A stretch of 11,271 nt of DNA from Haloarculaceae archaeon (GTDB lineage Archaea > Halobacteriota > Halobacteria > Halobacteriales > Haloarculaceae), in the NCBI GenBank assembly GCA_018609665.1, contig JAHENN010000166.1:1-11271 (forward strand), written 5' to 3'. Both the position numbers and the translations under genes were made by a program. Below are positions 6,577 to 11,271 of the stretch, piece after piece; positions within the stretch are counted from its first letter, which is position 1; each line of letters starts with the position of its first letter. Under the pieces are notes generated by a model. The model did not search any database and was not told the DNA's origin. It saw only the letters and a program-made list of their open reading frames with translations.

Positions 6577-6591
6577 GAATATCGATACTTC
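6577..6591. promoter_or_regulatory. Palindromic element GAATATCGATACTTC between the Rieske gene and dnaJ
   Basis: The 8-bp core TATCGATA (6580-6587) is a perfect palindrome flanked by GAA on the left and, one base further out, TTC on the right. It lies in the 124-bp divergent promoter region, with a T5 run just before it (6567-6571). It could be an operator or an alternative, more distal core promoter for either gene. Confidence 0.3.
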
Positions 6592-6608
6592 GGGGGCGCC
6601 GACCCGTT

Positions 6609-6617
6609 CTTTTGAAG
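6609..6617 (+). promoter_or_regulatory. Weak TATA-like element for dnaJ
   Basis: CTTTTGAAG lies about 30 nt upstream of the dnaJ ATG at 6646. It is the only AT-rich box near the usual distance. It would place transcription start within about 10 nt of the start codon. Confidence 0.35.
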
Positions 6618-6645
6618 TGTCTCAACCGCTTACGAACGGTAACGG

Positions 6646-7794
6646 ATGAGCGAGGACTTCTACTCGGTGCTGGGCGTCGAGCGCGACGCGAGCGAGGACG
6701 AAATCAAACAGGCCTACCGGCAGAAGGCCTCGGAGTACCACCCGGACGTCTCCGACGACCCGAACGCCGAGGAGAAGTTCAAGCGGATACAGGAGGCCAA
6801 GGAGGTGCTGCTCGACGACGAGAAGCGCCGGATGTACGACCAGATGGGCCACGAGCGCTTCAAGCAGGCCGACAAGCGCGGCGCCACCGACGACGGCGGC
6901 GGCCGCGGCGGCGGGATGGGTGGGGGTCCGTTCGGCGGCGCCGGCGACATGAACGACATCTTCGAGCAGTTCTTCGGCGGCGGCAGCGGCGGCCGCGGCT
7001 CCCGGTCCGGCGGCCAGCAGGGCGCCGACCTCAAGACGCGGCTGTCGGTCGACCTCGAGGACGCCTACGAGGGCGTCACGAAGCAGTTGACCGTCACCCG
7101 TCCGGAGCGGTGTCCGGAGTGCAGCGGCGAGGGCCACCCGCCGGACGCCGACTCCCGGACCTGTTCGGCCTGCAACGGGCGCGGCCAGCAGCGGACCGTC
7201 CGGCAGACCCCGCTGGGCCGCGTCCAGCAGACCCAGACCTGTCCGCAGTGCGACGGCCGCGGGCGGGTGTACGCCGAGACCTGCTCGACGTGCCGCGGCG
7301 ACGGCCAGGTGCGCAACGAGGCGACGCTGCAGGTCGAGGTGCCCGCCGGCATCCAGGACGGCCAGACGCTGCGGATGAACGGCGAGGGCGCCCCCGGCGA
7401 GGGCGGCGGCCGCGACGGCGACCTGCTCGTCGAGATCGCCGTCGAGGACCACGACGAGTTCGAGCGCGACGGCGACGACCTCCGGCACCGGATGGCGATC
7501 TCCTTCCCGCAGGCGGTCTTCGGCGACACCGTCGAGGTGCCGACCCTCGACGGCACCGTCGAGATGGACGTCCCGACCGGCACGCAGAGCGGCGAGACGT
7601 TCCGGCTCCGCAACAAGGGGATGCCCCGCCTCCAGGGTCGGGGGCACGGCGACCTCTACGTGAAGGTGCAGGTCGTCACCCCCGAGAGCCTCAACGAGGA
7701 ACAGCGGGAGGCCCTGGAGGCGTTCGCCGAGGCCGGCGGCGAGGAGATTGACGTCGACCAGGGGTTCTTCGAGAAGCTGAAGAACTCCTTCTGA
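6646..7794 (+). CDS. dnaJ: DnaJ (Hsp40), type I co-chaperone
   Basis: This is the cytosolic co-chaperone that delivers unfolded clients to DnaK and stimulates its ATPase (382 aa). The J domain spans residues 1-70 with the essential HPD at 32-34. A Gly/Phe-rich linker follows at about 84-126 (GGGRGGGMGGGPFGG, then DIFEQFFGGG). The zinc-binding domain has four intact CXXCXGXG repeats at 156-163, 173-180, 199-206 and 213-220, binding two zinc ions. The C-terminal client-binding domains run to about 350, and the protein ends NSF. This is a full type I (DnaJA) architecture of normal length. In many haloarchaea dnaJ follows dnaK directly. Here it lies about 6.5 kb away behind unrelated genes, so it must use its own promoter in the short region shared with the Rieske gene. 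The 3' end faces the HTH gene, 6 nt away. Confidence 0.97.
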   Translation: MSEDFYSVLGVERDASEDEIKQAYRQKASEYHPDVSDDPNAEEKFKRIQEAKEVLLDDEKRRMYDQMGHERFKQADKRGATDDGGGRGGGMGGGPFGGAGDMNDIFEQFFGGGSGGRGSRSGGQQGADLKTRLSVDLEDAYEGVTKQLTVTRPERCPECSGEGHPPDADSRTCSACNGRGQQRTVRQTPLGRVQQTQTCPQCDGRGRVYAETCSTCRGDGQVRNEATLQVEVPAGIQDGQTLRMNGEGAPGEGGGRDGDLLVEIAVEDHDEFERDGDDLRHRMAISFPQAVFGDTVEVPTLDGTVEMDVPTGTQSGETFRLRNKGMPRLQGRGHGDLYVKVQVVTPESLNEEQREALEAFAEAGGEEIDVDQGFFEKLKNSF

Positions 7795-7795
7795 G

Positions 7796-7813
7796 CGCCG
7801 TCAGCGGACGGTG
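7796..7813. terminator. Hairpin between convergent dnaJ and the HTH gene
   Basis: CGCCGTC (7796-7802) pairs with GACGGTG (7807-7813), including one G-T position, around the tetraloop AGCG. It begins 2 nt after the dnaJ stop and covers the convergent stop (7801-7803). It is a possible shared 3'-end structure. No T-run is present. Confidence 0.4.
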
Positions 7814-8091
7814 AACGTCGGCTCGGTGACGTTCTCGCTTTTGCACTCCGGACACCGCGACGGCCGGTTGGTCAGGTCGTCGAACCCATCGAAGCCGCAG
7901 TCCCGACACGCCGGCGGCGCCGCCAGCAGCTGCTCGTCGGCGTCCTCCAGCGACCGCGCGATGTGTTCGACGTGGGACAGCGCCGTGGCGGTCGTTATCT
8001 CGAACTCCTCGGCCAGCCGGCTGGCGTCGGCCGTTTCGGCCCGCAGGAAGTCGGCGATGCGCTGCCGGGTGGTCCGCTCTGCACCCTGCAT
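7801..8091 (-). CDS. Small HTH / zinc-ribbon transcriptional regulator (COG3357-like)
   Basis: A 96-residue predicted DNA-binding protein. Residues 5-50 form a helix-turn-helix, with IADFLRAE and ASRLAEEFEITTATALSHVEHIARSL giving the helices. The C-terminal part is a zinc ribbon with CRDC at 62-65 and CPEC at 80-83, followed by a short basic/hydrophobic end (TFTVR). This order, a winged-HTH followed by a rubredoxin-like knuckle, matches the archaeal group COG3357, whose targets are not known to me. The ATG at 8091 is supported by a TATA-like box at the leaderless distance. The gene runs tail-to-tail with dnaJ. The position invites the guess that it regulates a neighbour, but the sequence shows nothing direct. 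Confidence 0.85.
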   Translation of the reverse strand: MQGAERTTRQRIADFLRAETADASRLAEEFEITTATALSHVEHIARSLEDADEQLLAAPPACRDCGFDGFDDLTNRPSRCPECKSENVTEPTFTVR

Positions 8092-8111
8092 ACGCCCTCT
8101 GTGGCGGCGAG

Positions 8112-8120
8112 CGGTAAAAC
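8112..8120 (-). promoter_or_regulatory. TATA-like element for the HTH/zinc-ribbon gene
   Basis: On the minus strand this reads GTTTTACCG, about 25 nt before the ATG at 8091, in otherwise GC-rich DNA. The spacing fits a leaderless transcript. Confidence 0.5.
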
Positions 8121-8155
8121 GCTACTGCCGGCACGAGGATTGAATTACGGTGGCG

Positions 8156-8193
8156 GGACCATCGCCGCCGTGACGTGAACACCGCGGCGGTCC
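8156..8193 (-). terminator. Possible 3' hairpin downstream of dph6
   Basis: CGCCGC (8163-8168) pairs with GCGGCG (8184-8189). An outer GGAC/GTCC pair (8156-8159 and 8190-8193) is separated by a small bulge. It lies about 60 nt beyond the dph6 stop, on the way to the HTH promoter. No T-run follows, so the role is uncertain. Confidence 0.25.
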
Positions 8194-8250
8194 GTCCTGG
8201 CGGGTGTGCGGGACGCGGGCCGTCGGTACGGAGATGTCCCGCCTGCTCGC

Positions 8251-8970
8251 CTACTCGCCCAGCCGCGCGTCCGTGATGTGCAGCGAACCGCGCGTGCCGT
8301 CGAACTCGGTCTCGTAGTCGAGTTCGATGGGTCGGTCCATGTGCGGTCCGTCGGTGACGAGCGTCTCGAACTCGCCGCCCTCGCCGAGGACGTGGACGCC
8401 GTACTCCTCGTTGAGCGCCGTCAGTTCTCCGAGCGCATCGGCGTCGAGCGTCCGACCGAGCCACGACTCGTCGAGGCCGTAGGCGGCCACGCGGACGACG
8501 GTGATCTCGAAGCCGGCCGACAGCATCTCCTCGGCGAGCGCACGGGGGTCCTCCTGCCACAGCGGCGCGAACAGCTCGGCGTCGAGGCGGTCGCACATCG
8601 CCTCGATGCGGGTCGTCTGGTAGCTGCTCTCGACGGCCCCGGCGGTGACGCCGCCGATGCCGCCGAGTTCGTCGGCCAACTCGACGAGAGCGTCCTCGAG
8701 CGGCTCCAGCTCCCGGTCGCCGCGGGCAGACGAGTCCTCCCGCTCGTCGGCGTCGGCCTCGAAGTCCTCCGGCCGGACGTCGACCAGCGGGAGTCCGATG
8801 CTCTCGGCGGCCAGCGACGCCAGCTCCGTCGCGGGAACGTGGTACATGAACGACTCGCCAGCCGGATGGACGGTCACCAGCCGCTCGACCGGCCTGTCGG
8901 TCTCGAGAGCGCGGTACAGCGCCCACGAGGAGTCCTTGCCGCCGGAAAAGAGGCTCACCCACGGGTCCAT
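8251..8970 (-). CDS. dph6: Diphthine-ammonia ligase (Dph6), PP-loop ATPase
   Basis: This enzyme makes the last amide in diphthamide, the modified histidine of archaeal elongation factor 2: diphthine + ammonia + ATP. The 239-residue protein opens with the PP-loop nucleotide-binding motif SGGKDS at 9-14, which adenylates the substrate. Family-specific blocks follow: GAVESSYQTTRIEAMCDRL (111-129), APLWQEDP (135-142) and GEGGEFETLVTDGP (196-209), as in the COG2102 / MJ0570-type family. An acidic insertion at about 70-90 (DADEREDSSARGD) looks like a haloarchaeal addition. The length is close to that of other archaeal members, which lack the extra C-terminal domains of eukaryotic Dph6. The ATG at 8970 has a TATA-like box 27 nt upstream, so the gene can be transcribed separately from the DUF373 gene 42 nt upstream. 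Confidence 0.92.
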   Translation of the reverse strand: MDPWVSLFSGGKDSSWALYRALETDRPVERLVTVHPAGESFMYHVPATELASLAAESIGLPLVDVRPEDFEADADEREDSSARGDRELEPLEDALVELADELGGIGGVTAGAVESSYQTTRIEAMCDRLDAELFAPLWQEDPRALAEEMLSAGFEITVVRVAAYGLDESWLGRTLDADALGELTALNEEYGVHVLGEGGEFETLVTDGPHMDRPIELDYETEFDGTRGSLHITDARLGE

Positions 8971-8993
8971 GGATGCGGTACTCGGGCGGCGGG

Positions 8994-9000
8994 CATATGA
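8994..9000 (-). promoter_or_regulatory. TATA-like element for dph6
   Basis: On the minus strand this reads TCATATG, centred about 27 nt before the dph6 ATG. It is the only AT-rich box in the 42-nt gap after the DUF373 gene. Confidence 0.5.
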
Positions 9001-9012
9001 CCGTCGGTCCGC

Positions 9013-10140
9013 TTACTCGGGAAGTTCGCCCAGTCCGGCCCCGGAGTCGTTCATCCGGGAGGCGAAGGCGACGCCGAGGAAGCTCACGAGGATGCCGGCG
9101 GCGACGTACGCCGCCAGCCGCGACCAGATCGAGAGGACGAACCCCTCGACCGAGACGGGTCCGACGGCCACCGGCGGGACCGACAGCGAGGCGAAGATGC
9201 CGGCCCGCTCGAGGAAGTAACCGGTGAAGCCGCGGACGACCAGTCCGATGGCGACGACGCCGAACGGGAGGTTCATGAGCGCCGCGGAGACGCTCTGCTC
9301 GCCCAGCAGCGCGTCGATGAGCCGCCCCGTGGCCGCCGCCAGCGCCGCCGCCGCGAACCAGGGGACGCTGTCGTAGACGAACCGGAGCCCGAGCAGTATC
9401 TCGCTGGGTTCCTGCATCCCGTCGACGCTGATGACGCCGGCGAAGACGCCGATCAGCGCTAGCCCCGCGCCGACGACGTAGGTGACGATCGACACCTGCC
9501 CGGAGTAGAAGGCCGCCCGCACCCGGCCGGGCAGCGTCGAGACGAAGTCGTCGATGCCGAGCCCCTTGTAGAGGAGGAAGATGCCGATGACGGCGGCGAT
9601 GGCCGACACGGCGACCGTCACGCTGTTGGCGAACAGCAACAGCACCGGAAACGCCAGCAGGGCCGCACCGACCGGAACCAGCACCGTCCCGCGGAGCTCC
9701 TCGTCGCCGAGGAACTGCTTCAGGAGGTAGTACGTCGACTGGATGTCGTGGGACTGGCGGACGACCACCCGGTCGACGGCGTCGACCTGGACGCGGCTCT
9801 CGATGATCGGGACGAGCCGCTCGTCGCTGGCGGAGTCGGTGACGACGACCGCCGCGTCGGGGTCGTACTCGGCGACCAGCCGGTCGGTCTGTCGGGCGAC
9901 GGCGCGGTCGCTGTCAACCCCGTCGCCGCCGCCGGAGACGACCGCGATGACGGACTCCTCGCCCTCGTCGCGGAGGTTGCGGGCGACCCGGAGCGTCTCC
10001 AGCAGGCAGTTGACCCGGCTGTCCTCCGGGTCGTCGACGCCGACGTCGGTGACGAGCGCCTGGACGGCCTCCCAGCCGACGACGGGCCCGGCCGGCCCCA
10101 GCCCCCCGTCGCGGTCGACGTACACCACCAGCGTGCTCAC
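9013..10140 (-). CDS. DUF373 family membrane protein (COG2237), function unknown
   Basis: A 375-residue archaeal membrane protein. Residues 1-145 form a soluble, likely cytoplasmic domain. It opens MSTLVVYVDRDGGLG, the hallmark start of DUF373, and has alternating hydrophobic strands (AVVVTDSASDERLVP at 97-111) that suggest a Rossmann-like fold. The remaining part has about six membrane spans near residues 151-170, 173-191, 216-238, 255-280, 286-303 and 340-362. The tail is short and acidic (GELPE). The start codon is GTG (10138-10140), accepted because the conserved N-terminus begins exactly there and a strong TATA box sits 26 nt upstream. No catalytic motif is recognisable. It lies between dph6 and sppA on the same strand, 48 nt after the sppA stop. 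A role in the membrane is the most that can be said. Confidence 0.9.
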   Translation of the reverse strand: MSTLVVYVDRDGGLGPAGPVVGWEAVQALVTDVGVDDPEDSRVNCLLETLRVARNLRDEGEESVIAVVSGGGDGVDSDRAVARQTDRLVAEYDPDAAVVVTDSASDERLVPIIESRVQVDAVDRVVVRQSHDIQSTYYLLKQFLGDEELRGTVLVPVGAALLAFPVLLLFANSVTVAVSAIAAVIGIFLLYKGLGIDDFVSTLPGRVRAAFYSGQVSIVTYVVGAGLALIGVFAGVISVDGMQEPSEILLGLRFVYDSVPWFAAAALAAATGRLIDALLGEQSVSAALMNLPFGVVAIGLVVRGFTGYFLERAGIFASLSVPPVAVGPVSVEGFVLSIWSRLAAYVAAGILVSFLGVAFASRMNDSGAGLGELPE

Positions 10141-10148
10141 GCCGGAGG

Positions 10149-10164
10149 ATTCGCTCGCGCGAAT
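10149..10164. promoter_or_regulatory. Inverted repeat ATTCGCTCGCGCGAAT in the DUF373 core promoter
   Basis: Arms ATTCGC and GCGAAT flank the centre TCGC. The repeat occupies the space between the TATA box and the expected transcription start of the DUF373 gene. A protein bound there would block initiation, so it is a candidate operator. The palindrome could also arise by chance in such GC-rich DNA. Confidence 0.35.
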
Positions 10165-10173
10165 AAAAGTTTT
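10162..10173 (-). promoter_or_regulatory. TATA box for the DUF373 gene, also a T-rich 3' region of sppA
   Basis: On the minus strand this reads AAAACTTTTATT. The TTTTATT part is centred about 26 nt before the GTG start, a strong leaderless TATA position. It also lies 16-27 nt after the sppA stop (10189-10191), so its T-run could serve in termination of sppA. Confidence 0.6.
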
Positions 10174-10188
10174 CAGGAGCGACGGCCG

Positions 10189-11190
10189 CTACACCCGGAA
10201 CCGGAACTCGCCGTCGGCGTCGGCGAACCGGCTGGCGACGCCGGCGCCGGCCGCGTAGGCGACCCGCTCGGCGCCGCCGCGGAGCCGCTCGGCGAGGCCG
10301 GCGGTCGGCTCCAGTTCCGTCGTCTCGACGGGTTCCTCGAGCAGTTCCTCGACCCGCTCCTCGACGTCCTCCCGCGTCCCGAGGTCGTCGACGAGCCCCA
10401 TCTCGTGGGCGTCGGTCCCGAGGAAGACCTTGGCCTCGGTCGCCCGGAGGTCCTCTTCGTCAATCCCGCGGCCCTCGGCGGCGGTCTCGACGAACTGGTC
10501 GTAGTAACCGTCGACGATACCCTGCAGGTACTCCCGCTCGTCGTCGTCGAGGTCTGTGAACGGCGAGCCGGCCTCCTTGTAGTCGCCGGCGGCGAGCTGT
10601 TCGTACTCGAGACCGACCTCCTCGAGCAGCTCCGCGGCGGTGACCCGCGAGCCGCGGACGCCGACCGAGCCGACGATGGAGCCTTCCCGGGCCCACAGCT
10701 CGTCGCAGCCGCTTGCGATCCAGTAGCCGCCGCTGGCACAGGTGTCGGTCGCGTAGGCGACCGTCGGCCCGTCGAACCGCTCGGCCGCCAGCCGGATGTC
10801 GTCGCTGGGGACGACCGCGCCGCCGGGCGTGTTCAGCCGCAGCAGCAGCGCCTCGGCGTTGTCGTCGTCGTCGGCCGTTTCGATGAGTTCGACGATGTCG
10901 TCGGCGCCGGGCGTCCCGGGAGAGGTCGGCGGCACCCCGCCACCCCCTCCGTCGCGGGTGATCGGTCCCTCGACGGCCACCTCGGCGACGTTGTACTCCG
11001 GCAGGAGGCTCCGTGCGACGTTACCGCCGACCCGGAGCCCGACGACGGCAGCGCCGACGGCGAGCAGGACGCCGAGCAGTTCGGCGGTCGAGGCCGGCGT
11101 CCGGAAGAACAGCGCCCAGCCGACGACGGCCGCGACGGCCGCGACGGCCAGTACGATCACCGCGCGAGCGAGCGCTCTGAGCTGGCTCAT
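10189..11190 (-). CDS. sppA: Signal peptide peptidase SppA (S49 family serine protease)
   Basis: This membrane-anchored protease degrades cleaved signal peptides and related membrane peptides (333 aa). Two N-terminal hydrophobic segments are seen (about 10-28 and 37-55), after which the catalytic domain should face outward or be held at the membrane. The nucleophile is Ser153 in CASGGYWIAS (151-160), and the general-base Lys is 205 in GDYKEAGSPF (202-211). The 52-residue spacing is that of bacterial Ser/Lys SppA. LNTPGGAV (119-126) and GSIVGSVGV (170-178) are further conserved blocks. The length fits the short, single-domain archaeal/Bacillus-type form. A Gly/Pro-rich linker (80-95) and an acidic stretch (107-110) are unusual but occur in the non-catalytic part. 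It is upstream of the DUF373 gene on the same strand. The ATG at 11190 has a TATA-like box at the usual distance. Confidence 0.93.
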   Translation of the reverse strand: MSQLRALARAVIVLAVAAVAAVVGWALFFRTPASTAELLGVLLAVGAAVVGLRVGGNVARSLLPEYNVAEVAVEGPITRDGGGGGVPPTSPGTPGADDIVELIETADDDDNAEALLLRLNTPGGAVVPSDDIRLAAERFDGPTVAYATDTCASGGYWIASGCDELWAREGSIVGSVGVRGSRVTAAELLEEVGLEYEQLAAGDYKEAGSPFTDLDDDEREYLQGIVDGYYDQFVETAAEGRGIDEEDLRATEAKVFLGTDAHEMGLVDDLGTREDVEERVEELLEEPVETTELEPTAGLAERLRGGAERVAYAAGAGVASRFADADGEFRFRV

Positions 11191-11213
11191 ACGACGAACC
11201 GACGGCCGGCTCG

Positions 11214-11222
11214 CTGTTAAAG
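11214..11222 (-). promoter_or_regulatory. TATA-like element for sppA
   Basis: On the minus strand this reads CTTTAACAG, about 28 nt before the sppA ATG. The remaining 49 bases to the window edge are GC-rich and show no gene. Confidence 0.5.
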
Positions 11223-11271
11223 TGTGGGCGGCCGCGCCCGCAGTCGGGGTCGGCGCCGGGGGCCGAGCTCA

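Noticed and set aside
144..6645. Mobile element insertion separating dnaK and dnaJ
   Set aside because: No transposase, integrase, terminal inverted repeats, target duplication or tRNA remnant is visible. The genes inside are ordinary haloarchaeal-type genes.
7691..8962. Minus-strand open frame across the dnaJ end, the HTH gene and dph6
   Set aside because: It crosses three real genes and a promoter region and is Arg-rich without motifs.
9748..11220. Long plus-strand open frame opposite the DUF373 gene and sppA
   Set aside because: It spans two well-supported genes and the promoter between them, and has no recognisable domain.
1..11271. CRISPR array, tRNA or rRNA genes
   Set aside because: No regularly spaced direct repeats of CRISPR length, no tRNA cloverleaf with a T-loop GTTCRA-type word in the right context, and no rRNA-like segment were seen on reading both strands.

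Overview
The window is high-GC DNA encoding strongly acidic proteins (Asp/Glu-rich tails, few Lys). It carries archaeal families (DUF373, Dph6, an HTH/zinc-ribbon protein, a Tat lipoprotein) and AT-rich TATA-like boxes about 26-28 nt before start codons with little or no leader. This points to a haloarchaeon (class Halobacteria). I cannot name the genus from sequence alone.

Layout, left to right. (1) 1-143: the 3' end of dnaK, with its Gly/Met-rich and acidic tail. (2) 144-469: a gene-free stretch full of short inverted repeats. (3) 470-4730: a complete polyamine-type ABC importer. The ATPase gene (potA-like, minus) diverges from a tightly packed plus-strand trio: Tat lipoprotein (potD-like), permease (potB-like) and permease (potC-like), with 1-nt gaps between genes. 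(4) 4740-6521: a minus-strand gene for a 593-residue protein with an N-terminal Rieske [2Fe-2S] domain joined to a large His-rich helical domain of uncertain function. It ends tail-to-tail with the importer, and one perfect hairpin contains both stop codons. (5) 6646-7794: dnaJ, divergent from the Rieske gene. (6) 7801-8091: a small HTH/zinc-ribbon regulator, tail-to-tail with dnaJ. (7) 8251-11190, all minus: dph6 (diphthamide synthesis), a DUF373 membrane protein and sppA (signal peptide peptidase), each with its own TATA-like element.

How they work together: dnaK and dnaJ are partners of the Hsp70 system, but about 6.5 kb containing the importer and the Rieske protein separates them, and dnaJ must use its own promoter. 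The importer is a self-contained binding-protein/two-permease/ATPase set. The right-hand block (translation-factor modification, envelope protein, membrane protease) looks like ordinary housekeeping. The least explained item is the Rieske fusion. No rRNA, tRNA, CRISPR array, transposase or phage gene was seen.
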